A stretch of DNA of 64,000 nucleotides. Origin: an uncultured Candidatus Saccharibacteria bacterium. GTDB lineage: Bacteria; Patescibacteriota; Saccharimonadia; Saccharimonadales; Saccharimonadaceae. Under the pieces are notes generated by a model. That model worked only from the letters and a program-made list of their open reading frames with translations. It ran no database searches and had not been told where the DNA came from. A program made the translations under genes and the position numbers. Each line of letters opens with the position of its first letter. The first letter of the stretch is position 1. Where the stretch lies: the NCBI GenBank assembly GCA_946997535.1, contig CAMPVQ010000001.1:124001-188000 (forward strand). Direction: 5' to 3'. Below, piece after piece: positions 24,260-33,760 of this stretch.

Positions 24260-26359
24260 CTAATGTTTGCCAACTACCCGCTTTAACTTTTTAAACGCAG
24301 GCTTAACCAAAGGCACGCGCGCCAAGGCCGTTTTAGCGTAGCTAGAAAAATTACGGTGCTTATTTTCACTAGTCATAGGGATTTTCCGATCCACCATAAA
24401 CTGCTTTAGCACACTAGCATAGCCCTTAGATAATGTACCAACCAAGCTCGGATCAACTTTATCTAAGTAGTCCTTATGTCGAAGAATAAAATACTTAAAC
24501 ATTTGATTGACATCTGAAATGCAATCCGGCCCAGCTGACATCAAAGCACAATCACAGCGCGAAACAATCCATTGCGACATGAAACTTTTATATTTTGGCA
24601 GTAAGTCGTACTTTTTAACATAATCATTAAATAGCCATTCAGTCACTCTCATGTTATCGAGACCTTTACGGTTGTAACTATAACGCTCCCGCGTGGTACT
24701 AGTGATGCTACCAGCGCGATGAACGTACATATAAACTGGATCAGACACAAAGTAAACCGTATCACTTAGCATCATGTAGGCCAGCACGAAATAGGTGTCT
24801 TCATACCATAGTCCCTCTGGAAAATGCAACCCATATTTATTAATCACCGAACGGCGAAACAGCTTATTCCAAACCGCAATATTAGTATAAATTACATCAT
24901 TATCTATTTTTTGCAGGCCATAATATCGCAACATGCAGCCAAGACGCTCCGCCCGCATTGAATTGTAATCGGCGTGATACTCGTTTTCGATTGCGCCAAC
25001 CGTTAAATCCGCTCCAGATTTAATCAGATTATCATACAATACTTCGCAAGTATTAGGAAAAAGGTAATCGTCGCTATCCGCAAAATACACAAACGGCGCA
25101 TGCGAATACCATAAACCAGTGTTGCGCGCTCCAGACAACCCCTTGTTATTTTGGTACAGAATAGTGATACGCGGATCTTTCTTGTAATATTCCAGAGCCG
25201 TCATAATCGAATCATCCGGGCTTTCGTCATTAACTAAAATGATTTCCAAGTCCTTCATAGTCTGGTTGACGATTGAATCTAGACATTTACCGATATACTT
25301 ACTGACATTATAGAACGGTACAACTACTGATATTTTAGCTTTATCTACCGCATCAAAGCGCCGTAATGCTAGCTGTGGATTATCGATAATTTCGTTTAGC
25401 ATGTAAGTATCAGTCTCGTTGACGCACCACCAATTAAGGCGTAAATTATCCCGAATCTGCTTAAACTCACGCGACATCGCACATAGAAATTCTTTGCGCT
25501 GACTACTGCGTAATTTACGCAACACCTTAAAATAACTGTCCATTTTGGCAACATTCATCGCTTGCAATGCCATAATGTCGCTCGAATTATTGGTATCTAT
25601 TTTAGCTTCGGTGCGCAAAAATTCTTTGTTAATATCAGTAATATTAGCGCAATTGTCACTCTCCTGCCGATAGTGCCAACCATACTCATTACTAAATATT
25701 ATGGCATGTGTCGCCGCGACCGCACTCACCCAAAAACCAACATTGCAACAATAGCCATTATTAGAATTAGAGGCTACAATTTCATTATCAATTAACCACT
25801 GTCGACGATAAATGCCATTGATACGTGGCGCAATGGCGAAAAACGGCCAAACCTTATTGCCACCCTCCTCCCTCGGGTCAATAACCACATTGCAATCTTT
25901 TCCATATGGCCAGCCGTTCACATCATGTGCACGAACCAGCTGCGCCATAGGCTCACACCACACGCCACCCATAGCTTCGTTATAAAACGGGCTACTGTTA
26001 GTTAAATCATCGTAGTAATAGCTGTAACAGCTACGAACGATATCCGCCCGACGCTTCACTGCCAACCGATATAATTTATCTAATAAACTGTCGTCAACCA
26101 AATCACCTGCATCAAGGACAGCCAGATATTCGCCGCTAGCCTGTTTAACACCCAAGTTAATTAACTCACCATACGTATATCCTTCGCTACAAATCAGTTT
26201 AATTGGAGTACTCAATTCTGGTTTAATATCGCTGGAGCTAACTACAATAACTTCTATTTTATCCAACGTCTGAGCAAACACACTATGTAGAGTTTCATTT
26301 AAATGATGGTTGCCGTCTTGATGAATAATAACAACCGACACTTTAGCTTGATGTTCCAT
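24260..26359 (-). CDS. tandem GT2 glycosyltransferase
   Basis: A 699-residue protein with two family-2 (GT-A fold) domains. The first (about residues 1-220) has VSVVIIHQDGNHHLNETL and LAVLDAGDLVDD. The second (from about residue 340) has KISVVVPFYNVSKYIGKCLDSIVNQT, LVNDESPDDS and YFADSDDYL, with the metal-binding DSDD. The second domain looks canonical; the first has DAGD and may have different specificity. No membrane helix is seen, so it acts in the cytoplasm on a lipid-linked or protein acceptor. It is divergent from the acyltransferase/DUF4422 genes and probably belongs to the same surface-glycan cluster. TATAAT lies eight bases before the ATG. Confidence 0.88.
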   Translation of the reverse strand: MEHQAKVSVVIIHQDGNHHLNETLHSVFAQTLDKIEVIVVSSSDIKPELSTPIKLICSEGYTYGELINLGVKQASGEYLAVLDAGDLVDDSLLDKLYRLAVKRRADIVRSCYSYYYDDLTNSSPFYNEAMGGVWCEPMAQLVRAHDVNGWPYGKDCNVVIDPREEGGNKVWPFFAIAPRINGIYRRQWLIDNEIVASNSNNGYCCNVGFWVSAVAATHAIIFSNEYGWHYRQESDNCANITDINKEFLRTEAKIDTNNSSDIMALQAMNVAKMDSYFKVLRKLRSSQRKEFLCAMSREFKQIRDNLRLNWWCVNETDTYMLNEIIDNPQLALRRFDAVDKAKISVVVPFYNVSKYIGKCLDSIVNQTMKDLEIILVNDESPDDSIMTALEYYKKDPRITILYQNNKGLSGARNTGLWYSHAPFVYFADSDDYLFPNTCEVLYDNLIKSGADLTVGAIENEYHADYNSMRAERLGCMLRYYGLQKIDNDVIYTNIAVWNKLFRRSVINKYGLHFPEGLWYEDTYFVLAYMMLSDTVYFVSDPVYMYVHRAGSITSTTRERYSYNRKGLDNMRVTEWLFNDYVKKYDLLPKYKSFMSQWIVSRCDCALMSAGPDCISDVNQMFKYFILRHKDYLDKVDPSLVGTLSKGYASVLKQFMVDRKIPMTSENKHRNFSSYAKTALARVPLVKPAFKKLKRVVGKH

Positions 26360-26367
26360 ATATAATT

Positions 26368-26373
26368 ATTATA
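26368..26373 (-). promoter_or_regulatory. -10 promoter of the tandem GT2 gene
   Basis: TATAAT on the minus strand, eight bases before the ATG at 26359; divergent from a TATAAT on the plus strand at 26378-26383. Confidence 0.5.
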
Positions 26374-26401
26374 CACTTATAATAGGGTATTAACTAAAAT
26401 T

Positions 26402-27612
26402 ATGCATAGAACCATCAAAGGATTCATCTGTAAATTTAAACAAAATCAAGATAAGCCACGCGACGCCCGTTTCGAACTATTACGGGTCATGCCATGTTGC
26501 TAATTGTTACCTGCCACGTTAGCATGTATCTAAATCAGTGTCTAGGCATACACACCCCACGTGGTTTACTAGTCGATGCAGCACCAATATCTGCCATGTA
26601 TCATACTGTAGCTGACGCTGGTCAAATTGGCGTAGCTATATTCTTTATTATTACCGGATATTTCTGCTGCAAATCAACCTTTAAATTCAATAGAATCATC
26701 AATGTCGCCGCCCATACTTGGCTGTATTCAGCAATCATTACACTTGTCTACCTCAGTTTATATTACTTTAAGCTAGCTCCAGCAACAGCAAATGAAGTTA
26801 TTAACTCCAGTGATGGCATCAACACCATTTTAACCACCATCTTGCCGATTTCGCATAATGCCTATTGGTTTATTACCAGCTATATTATGTTGCTAATCTG
26901 CACACCAATTATAAATAATGCCATAAAACGTTTCTCTCGTACTCAATTAATCATTTGTACGTCTGCTCTTCTCATTATATCTATGATAGGTACGCTGCTT
27001 GTTAGTGACCCCCTTACTCGCATTCTACCTAACAGTATTATTATGTATCTTATGGGTGCTTCAATTAGGTTATGCGGCGATAAAATCAAGCTTAGTAATG
27101 TAAAAATCATTGGGCTAATTTTGCTCGGTATAATACTAATGATATTAGTTAACTATATAGCTGCACTACCAAATCCACCAATTGTATTTAAAGATATCTT
27201 ACACAGCTGGCTATACACCAATGGCGTCCAACAAATTCAATGGCTAATTGGCGCAGGTCTCTTCGTGCTATTTATGCGCGCAAAACCAATGGTGCGTAAT
27301 AACATTACAGCCAAGCTCATCCGCATCGCTGGTGCATCTACTTTCGGTGTCTATCTGCTACATGAACATAAGTTTTTGTTACTATCAATCTACAATAATA
27401 TCAATCACCTTATTGATCCTATTATCGAAACTTGGCGTGGTAGCTTTAAGTTACTAGTGTTAATTGGGGTAGGTGCAGCCTTATTTATCGTCTGCGCCAT
27501 GGTAGCTATTATCTGCGATCACTTATTTGTTAATCGAGTTGTCAAAAAATTATTGTCATTAAAATTCGTTAAACAGTTATGTGACAAAACCGACAACTTA
27601 GTCAACGCTTAG
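26402..27612 (+). pseudogene. acyltransferase family 3 (OatA-like), frameshifted near the N-terminus
   Basis: Integral membrane O-acyltransferase of the AT3 family, which acetylates sugars of wall or surface glycans. From ATG 26402 the frame reads a basic N-terminus and KPRDARFELLRV, then meets a stop after MPCC. The rest continues in the next frame from 26494 (MLLIVTCHVS, 372 residues, about ten helices). The paralogue at 29559 has KPRDLRFEILRIIAMFMVVFCHS across this point, so one base (probably a T) is missing at about 26490. The catalytic His lies in the first helix just after the break. Either the gene is broken, or it restarts at 26494 without the cytoplasmic N-terminus, or the assembly has an error. 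Confidence 0.7.
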
Positions 27613-27665
27613 CTCCAGCCTTTAGTCTTAGTGTGTTATAATATATAAGACTAAATGGAGGATAG

Positions 27666-29555
27666 ATGAGTTCAAAAATCAAGATACTAGTAGCATGCCA
27701 CAAACCAAGTGAACTACCGCATAACGACTTGCTTTTACCAGTGCAAGTTGGTGCCACTAAAGCATCTCGTAAGCTTGGCTTGCAACGCGATGATGATGGT
27801 GAAGATAATATTTCAGCTAAAAATGCCGGTTATTGTGAATTAACCGCCATTTATTGGGCATGGAAAAATCTTGATGCTGATTATTATGGGTTATTCCATT
27901 ACCGTCGCTTTTACTCATTTGCTAATGAAAAGTTTCCTGTTAGCAATGACGGTCATATGATGATTCGTGCTAAAATTCTCTCGCCAGAGACCTTCCGCAA
28001 ATATGGGCTAGAGGATGAAGCAGCCATGCGTCAGCTAATTGAAGCAAATGATCTCATTATTCACGACGCCCGCCCGGTACGCGGTATTCCAACTCCGGTC
28101 GGCATACCAGGTAGTACAGTTTACGAACATTACAAGCTCCATGACGGCACTATTATTAAGCTTAGTGATATCGACCAAATGCTTGATGTAACTAAGCAAC
28201 TTTACCCTAAAGTTTATCCTTATATTCAGGAATACATGCAAGGTCATACTTTCCTAGGGTACAACATGTTTATCATGCGTAAACGCTACTTTAAAGCTAT
28301 GTGCGATTTTGAATTCACTATTCTCAAAAAGATGGAGGAATTGCTCACTCCTGATTTGCCAAATCGTAGTATTAATGGCAATCGCATTTATGGCTACCTT
28401 GCTGAAATTTTAACCAGCGCCTACATTTACTACATTCAGCAAACAAATCCACAGCTAAAGGTTAAGCATCTTCAAATGATTTATGCACTCAAAACCGACC
28501 CGATTACACCACTCGAGCCAATCGCTAAATCAGTGCCGATAGTAATTAATTTTACTAACGGTAAAAAGAGTCAGTCGTTTTATCTCGATACCACGGTCCG
28601 TCAGCTCATTAACCAACGCAAACAGTCTAACTACGACATTGTCATTGCTTATAAAGACAATTTATCGTCTTCCGTTCGGCAGTCACTACTAAAGACTGCT
28701 AATAAAAATGTTTCAATTCGCTTCGCCAACTTCGCCGACTTTATCGACCAATTACAAGAAACACGTGGCGAAACAGTAACCGCCAACCTAAAGGCAGTAC
28801 TACCGTATTTTCTCCCAAAATTTAATCAGGCTATTGTGCTTGACTGGCACACCTGGGTTAAGACCGACTTAGGTGAATTAGACAACACCAACTTAGGCGA
28901 ACATCCTCTAGCTGCGGCGCAAAACATTATGGACTATGGCTATCTTTACGACATCAACGCCGACCAGCCAGTAAGCAATGCTAATAAACTATCTTATCTA
29001 AATCTAGACTTTAACAACTACTTCAACACTGGCGTTATGCTACTAGACTTAGCTAAGCTACGCAGCCAACTCACGCTCGATCAGGTTGTCAACACTAGTT
29101 GCCAGCTTGCCAACCAAAACGACAATGTGATTATGAACAGTTTCAAGCTATCACCACTTGTCTTAGATAGTACATGGAGCTATCAACTACCAACTAACGA
29201 GGGTGTCACACATACTGCTAACTTTTTAGCGCCAATTAGCCTTGGACAAGCTTGGAAAACAATGGGTGATGCTTACAAAGTCGGCAAATTCTACCCAGAG
29301 GATCTTACTGCCGATTTTAGTTCGCCATTCTTAATGGAATTTTATTGCGTTATGAAGGACAGCCCGCTTTGGCCACTCTTTCTCGCCACTCGTATTACCA
29401 AACCAAACAAGCCAGATATCAAGTATTCTTGGCGTCACGATCTAGCTCCAACTGGCTCACGACGCCGTGAATTTATCAAAAAACTTCTACCACGCGGTAG
29501 TAAGCGACGCGCTGTTATAGAAAAAACTTACCGTAAACTAATAAGACGTGGCTAA
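27666..29555 (+). CDS. DUF4422 plus GT8-like glycosyltransferase fusion
   Basis: A 629-residue cytoplasmic protein with two parts. Residues 1-270 are a DUF4422 domain, usually found in polysaccharide glycosyltransferases (KILVACHKPSELP, LTAIYWAWKNLDADYYGLFHYRRFY). Residues 285-600 resemble family-8 transferases: a DWHTW segment in the position of DxD, FNTGVMLLDLAKLR, and LDSTWSYQLP. The sugar and acceptor are unknown. GGAGG lies seven bases before the ATG and TGT-TATAAT lies further upstream. It ends four bases before the next acyltransferase gene, so the two are cotranscribed. It belongs to the surface-glycan cluster 24260-30743. Confidence 0.85.
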   Translation: MSSKIKILVACHKPSELPHNDLLLPVQVGATKASRKLGLQRDDDGEDNISAKNAGYCELTAIYWAWKNLDADYYGLFHYRRFYSFANEKFPVSNDGHMMIRAKILSPETFRKYGLEDEAAMRQLIEANDLIIHDARPVRGIPTPVGIPGSTVYEHYKLHDGTIIKLSDIDQMLDVTKQLYPKVYPYIQEYMQGHTFLGYNMFIMRKRYFKAMCDFEFTILKKMEELLTPDLPNRSINGNRIYGYLAEILTSAYIYYIQQTNPQLKVKHLQMIYALKTDPITPLEPIAKSVPIVINFTNGKKSQSFYLDTTVRQLINQRKQSNYDIVIAYKDNLSSSVRQSLLKTANKNVSIRFANFADFIDQLQETRGETVTANLKAVLPYFLPKFNQAIVLDWHTWVKTDLGELDNTNLGEHPLAAAQNIMDYGYLYDINADQPVSNANKLSYLNLDFNNYFNTGVMLLDLAKLRSQLTLDQVVNTSCQLANQNDNVIMNSFKLSPLVLDSTWSYQLPTNEGVTHTANFLAPISLGQAWKTMGDAYKVGKFYPEDLTADFSSPFLMEFYCVMKDSPLWPLFLATRITKPNKPDIKYSWRHDLAPTGSRRREFIKKLLPRGSKRRAVIEKTYRKLIRRG

Positions 29556-29558
29556 TAA

Positions 29559-30743
29559 ATGCTAAATATCTTAAAAATCTTCCATCGATCCAAAGAAACC
29601 AATAAACCGCGCGATCTACGTTTTGAGATTTTACGCATCATCGCCATGTTTATGGTTGTGTTCTGTCATTCAATATGCAACTCAGCACTATCACACCCCA
29701 AAGGTGCTCTAATTAGCGCTACTTTTAGCTCGCTATCAGATATTGGCAAAGTTGGAGTAGCCATCTTTTTTATTCTAACTGGCTATTTCTGTTGCAAACG
29801 CCAATTTAGCACCAAGCACATCATCAAAACATTCGCGCATGTCTGGTGGTACGCCATAATGATGCTGCTTATCTTCTTAGTCGCCGACAGACTAAACTTA
29901 TTGCCCGACATCGCACAAACTGCGTTTGACAAGCTAAATACCTGGGGCATTGTATTGTCTAGCATCTTACCGATTCTATCTTATGGCCACTGGTTTATTA
30001 TCAGCTATCTTATTTTATTGTTAGTGTCGCCGATGCTTAACAAATTCATCCAACACTCCAATCGCAAACAGCTCGGCTATCTCATTCTGGCACTCAGCGC
30101 TGTGCATTTTATTAAATATACTTTTGTACCCAATCCAGAGCCGTATCTTTTCTTTATGGTCTCTATTATCACTTACCTCATTGGCGCATGGATTAAACTA
30201 TATGGCCACACAATTAAACTAAAGACTTATCAAATTTGGCTATTGATTTGCGGTGGCTGTGCGTTTAACATATTTATTCACTATATCGCCAACCTACCAA
30301 TATCGCACAACGGCGCCCTTGCCTACCTCGGTCTACCCGAAATGACTATGAATTCTGGTGTAGCAACAGCCGAAAACTTCGTTGGCGCTGGTATCTTTAT
30401 CTTGTTTACAAAAATTAAGCCTATATTATCCAACTCTATTCTCTGTAGGGCTACTAGGTTAATCAGTGCGTCAGTACTCGGCATCTACCTTATCAGTGAC
30501 AGCGCAATAATCCGCGAGGCTTTATGGAAGAAAGTTGACCTACTGACCACTCTGTCCGTCAACGACGCCCCCTATGTTAGACTACTGGCTCTCACTATTG
30601 CCAGCGTAGTGGTCTTTATAATTTGCAATATCTTATCTATTATTTACGACCATTTAGTAGTAAACCGCATGGTAAAACTCACACTCAATACCGGTCCGAT
30701 CAAGCGCTTGTGTGCCAAGATCGATAACATAGTTAACGACTAA
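29559..30743 (+). CDS. acyltransferase family 3 membrane protein (OatA-like)
   Basis: A 394-residue polytopic membrane protein that O-acylates a glycan. The motif RFEILRIIAMFMVVFCHS (about residues 21-39) holds the first helix with the conserved His. VGVAIFFILTGYFCCK is the typical second segment. About ten helices follow and a cytoplasmic tail KRLCAKIDNIVND closes it. It is a paralogue of the frameshifted gene at 26402 with the same length and tail, which suggests tandem duplication around the DUF4422 gene. Translation is coupled to that gene (four-base gap). Confidence 0.88.
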   Translation: MLNILKIFHRSKETNKPRDLRFEILRIIAMFMVVFCHSICNSALSHPKGALISATFSSLSDIGKVGVAIFFILTGYFCCKRQFSTKHIIKTFAHVWWYAIMMLLIFLVADRLNLLPDIAQTAFDKLNTWGIVLSSILPILSYGHWFIISYLILLLVSPMLNKFIQHSNRKQLGYLILALSAVHFIKYTFVPNPEPYLFFMVSIITYLIGAWIKLYGHTIKLKTYQIWLLICGGCAFNIFIHYIANLPISHNGALAYLGLPEMTMNSGVATAENFVGAGIFILFTKIKPILSNSILCRATRLISASVLGIYLISDSAIIREALWKKVDLLTTLSVNDAPYVRLLALTIASVVVFIICNILSIIYDHLVVNRMVKLTLNTGPIKRLCAKIDNIVND

Positions 30744-30765
30744 AAACACCCCTCAAATGAGGGGT
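30742..30765 (-). terminator. terminator of tRNA-Arg(CCG)
   Basis: Stem ACCCCTC/GAGGGGT with an AAAT loop, followed by GTTTTTA on the minus strand. It may also weakly stop the plus-strand acyltransferase transcript. Confidence 0.7.
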
Positions 30766-30773
30766 AATTAGGT

Positions 30774-30850
30774 TGGTACACCCGATAGGATTCGAACCTA
30801 CGACACCTGGTACCGGAAACCAGTGCTCTAATCCACTGAGCTACGGGTGC
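30774..30850 (-). tRNA. tRNA-Arg (CCG)
   Basis: Minus-strand cloverleaf with acceptor GCACCCG/CGGGTGT, anticodon stem CTGGT/ACCAG around TTCCGGT (anticodon CCG), T-loop GGTTCGAATCC and encoded CCA. A TATAAT box at 30859-30864 lies eight bases before the 5' end. The acceptor stem is identical to tRNA-Arg(UCG). Confidence 0.94.
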
Positions 30851-30871
30851 ATAACTCCATTATACTACAGA

Positions 30872-31390
30872 CTACTCAATTGCTGTAATCTCACCATCTT
30901 TAAGGTGTAACAAACGCTGGTTGCGCGACCCGCGAAAGCGCAGAGTTAAATCACGCTCTGGCAAGATAAACATCCCGTCAATCATCGCATCCAACGACTT
31001 AGTGAACTCCCACATCTCTGGGCGCGCCCATTCACGCTGATATTTGATATTCTCATAAGTAAACCCTGTAAACGACCAGATATTCCAACCCATTTCGCGT
31101 CGCGCCCAGTCTGCGATTTCCTTACAGGCCTTTGCCTGCAGCATCGGTTCGCCACCACTAAAGGTTAGTCCCGTCTGACCGCGCATTTTCTTAAGCTGTT
31201 CCTTCACCCAATCGATTTTCACCACCGTACCAGCTTGGTCGCTCCACGACTCCGGATTATGGCAACCCGGACAAGCGCGGTAGCACCCTTGGCACCATAC
31301 CACGGCGCGCAGGCCCGCACCATCAACGATTGAATCGCTCTGGATTGGGCCAGCTAATAATATTTCATCGGGTGCTACTTCAATTGCCAT
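30872..31390 (-). CDS. nrdG: anaerobic ribonucleotide reductase activating protein
   Basis: Radical-SAM enzyme that makes the glycyl radical on NrdD. The 172 residues contain the CX3CX2C cluster motif within CQGCYRACPGCHNPESW near residue 35 and the TFSGGEPMLQ motif that binds SAM. The gene begins eight bases after the nrdD stop, so the pair is one operon. An oxygen-sensitive activase implies growth without oxygen, in line with fermentative metabolism. Confidence 0.94.
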   Translation of the reverse strand: MAIEVAPDEILLAGPIQSDSIVDGAGLRAVVWCQGCYRACPGCHNPESWSDQAGTVVKIDWVKEQLKKMRGQTGLTFSGGEPMLQAKACKEIADWARREMGWNIWSFTGFTYENIKYQREWARPEMWEFTKSLDAMIDGMFILPERDLTLRFRGSRNQRLLHLKDGEITAIE

Positions 31391-31397
31391 AACTTAA

Positions 31398-33578
31398 TTA
31401 TACCTTAAAGTCGTTACGACTGCTGGTAGCCTTCTTTAACTCACGGTCCGCCTTCTGACTCTTAGTGTATACGCCATTTAGGCTCGTTGAAACGGTGTGC
31501 TTGACGCGCGCAGCTTCCTCGGCGCGCTTCGCGTCATTCCAGCGGTCAAGTGTACCCACCAAGTAACCTGTAATCCGGCGCAAGCGCTCAAAACCGACTG
31601 GGCCATCCGACTCCTCGCGGCCACAAGATGGACAAGTTGTGCCCGAGATGATACCCGAGAAGCCGCAGACCGGGTCAGAATCAACCGGGTGATTGACCGA
31701 GCCATAGCCTACGCCCTTCTCCTTCATGTGCCGAATTACCGCCTCAAAGGCCTCAATATTCTGGCTTGGGTCGCCATCAAGCTCAATATAAGTGATGTGC
31801 CCACCTAAGCATAACGCGTGGAACGGCGCTTCCTTGTCGATTTTATCAAAAGCACTAATCTTGTAATATACCGGCACGTGAAACGAATTAGTATAAAACT
31901 CGCGGTCAGTTACACCTTTAATTTTGCCATAGCGTTTTTGGTCCATTTTCGTGAATCGCCCTGATAGCCCCTCAGCTGGCGTTGCAAACATGCTAAAGTT
32001 GAGATGATACTTATCCTTATACTCGTTACACTTGTCGCGCATGTGGCGCACAATTTCCAAGCCCTTCTGCTCCATCGCATCTAACTCACCATGATGGTGA
32101 CCTGTCATCGCCACCAAGGTCTCGGCTAGCCCGATAAAGCCAATTGTCATTGAACCGTGCTTGATGACCGACTCGACCTTATCATCCATGCCCAGCTTAT
32201 CGCTACCCATCCAGTTGCCTTCACCCATGAGGAATGGGAACTCGCGCACTAGCTTTTCCTTCTGGAAGTTATAGCGGTCCATCAGCTGCTCCGCCACCAT
32301 ATCCATCAAATTATCTAAGTCCTGATAAAATGCCTTCCAGTCAGCTGCCTTACGCTCGCCAAGGCAAATACCGTGACGGATGCCAAGCCGTGGCAAGTTA
32401 ATTGAGGTATAAGACAAGTTGCCACGCTGACAAGCCGTACCATTCGACTCTGAGAAGATTGACTCAAACACACGCGTGCGGCAGCCCATAGTGGCAATTT
32501 CACTACGGTAATCGTTTGGCCGATACCACTTTAAATTAAATGGCGCATCCAAGAACACAAAGTTCGGGAACAAGCGCCTGGACGACACCTTCATCGACAA
32601 CTTAAACAAGTCGTAATTTGGGTCTTCAGGGTTATAATTTACCCCTTCCTTCACCTTAAAAATGCTAATTGGAAAAATTGGCGTCTCATGGTGGCCAAGG
32701 CCAGCCTCAGTAGCTTTAAGCCACTGCTCAACCACCAATCGACCAGCTGGCGTCATATCAGTGCCAAAATTCAAACTCGTAAATGGCACCTGCGCACCAG
32801 CACGGCTATGCATGGTATTAAGATTATGCACCAGCCCTTCCATCGCCTGATAAGTCTGACAAATCGTGTCCGCTTTAGCTAATTTAAAGACTTTCGCTGG
32901 CAATCCCTTGATGGCGTCAGGATAATTTAGCTTGGCTAATTCATCAGCAGCTACCGTCAAGTTCTGATCCGTTAAATCATTATATTCATTTAAAATGCGC
33001 TTGATAGACTTACGATAAGTCTTGTTAACTCCCGGCGCCATCGCGTAATCAAAGTTCGGAATGGCTTGACCACCATGCTGCTCGTTTTGATTGGACTGTA
33101 AAATAATCGCACACAATGCCGCATAACTACCAATGCTATTTGGCGTCCTCAGGTAACCGTGACCGGTTGAGAAGCCACCATGGTCAAACAAAACGAGCGG
33201 GTCGGTCTGGCAACAAGTCAAAGTACCCGTTGCGTAAAAATCTAGGTCATGAATGTGGATATCGCCGTCGTCGTGGGCATGGGCGTGAGCAGGGCGGAGG
33301 AGGCAGGCGCGAGCGTAGGCTTTACTGCCTTGCTGGCCAAACTGCAACATTTTGCCCATGGCCGTGTCGCCGTTCACGTTTGCGTTCTCACGCTTGATGC
33401 TGCTTGAGTCCTTGGCGAGCGAGCCGGCAATGGTTCGATAGGCTCTCATTAACTGTACAATTAGCGCACTGATTTGATAATCTTCATTATTAGCGACAAA
33501 TTTATCTTCTTTTACCCCTGTTGTCTCTCGTGCTACCCGCTTCACACACCTTGGTTTTGCTTGTACAGCTTCCTTCAT
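31398..33578 (-). CDS. nrdD: anaerobic ribonucleoside-triphosphate reductase
   Basis: Class III reductase making deoxyribonucleotides. The frame opens at 33614, but ATG 33578 (MKEAVQAKPRCVKR) has GGGGGA just upstream and gives 726 residues. Motifs: DIHIHDLDFY, NFGTD, the glycyl-radical loop RITGYLVGTLDRWNDAKRAE near the C-terminus with radical Gly in GYLVG, and the C-terminal zinc site (PVCGF and CPSCGREE). No complete ATP-cone is seen at the N-terminus, so allosteric activity control by dATP may be absent. Upstream there are inverted repeats that may be regulator sites. Confidence 0.94.
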   Translation of the reverse strand: MKEAVQAKPRCVKRVARETTGVKEDKFVANNEDYQISALIVQLMRAYRTIAGSLAKDSSSIKRENANVNGDTAMGKMLQFGQQGSKAYARACLLRPAHAHAHDDGDIHIHDLDFYATGTLTCCQTDPLVLFDHGGFSTGHGYLRTPNSIGSYAALCAIILQSNQNEQHGGQAIPNFDYAMAPGVNKTYRKSIKRILNEYNDLTDQNLTVAADELAKLNYPDAIKGLPAKVFKLAKADTICQTYQAMEGLVHNLNTMHSRAGAQVPFTSLNFGTDMTPAGRLVVEQWLKATEAGLGHHETPIFPISIFKVKEGVNYNPEDPNYDLFKLSMKVSSRRLFPNFVFLDAPFNLKWYRPNDYRSEIATMGCRTRVFESIFSESNGTACQRGNLSYTSINLPRLGIRHGICLGERKAADWKAFYQDLDNLMDMVAEQLMDRYNFQKEKLVREFPFLMGEGNWMGSDKLGMDDKVESVIKHGSMTIGFIGLAETLVAMTGHHHGELDAMEQKGLEIVRHMRDKCNEYKDKYHLNFSMFATPAEGLSGRFTKMDQKRYGKIKGVTDREFYTNSFHVPVYYKISAFDKIDKEAPFHALCLGGHITYIELDGDPSQNIEAFEAVIRHMKEKGVGYGSVNHPVDSDPVCGFSGIISGTTCPSCGREESDGPVGFERLRRITGYLVGTLDRWNDAKRAEEAARVKHTVSTSLNGVYTKSQKADRELKKATSSRNDFKV

Positions 33579-33607
33579 ATTCCCCCATTCTTGACTTTTG
33601 ATTATAT

Positions 33608-33684
33608 TACACACGCTTTATCTTGCGTGTATTTATGATTTTACTACACTGCATGTAGCGTGGTCAATATGCTTATGCGTGTAA
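33608..33684 (-). promoter_or_regulatory. inverted repeats upstream of nrdD, possible NrdR-type operator
   Basis: Three related elements lie in the 180-base gap between nrdD and sufC. A perfect inverted repeat ACACGC-N8-GCGTGT is at 33611-33630. A second inverted repeat CTACA-N5-TGTAG is at 33644-33658. A third copy of GCGTGTA is at 33677-33683. NrdR, the usual repressor of reductase genes, binds paired boxes containing ACAC/GTGT ends, so an operator is plausible. The repeat cores differ from the consensus I know, and no nrdR gene is in the window. Confidence 0.4.
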
Positions 33685-33743
33685 TATTTGCAACGAGTTA
33701 TAGTGATGGCATCGAAATTATGTTTGCTATTTTAAAATTTCCC

Positions 33744-33752
33744 TGCCATAAT
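33744..33752 (+). promoter_or_regulatory. -10 promoter of the suf operon
   Basis: TGC-CATAAT, eight bases before the sufC ATG at 33761, so the leader would be at most two or three bases. Confidence 0.5.
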
Positions 33753-33760
33753 ACAACTAT

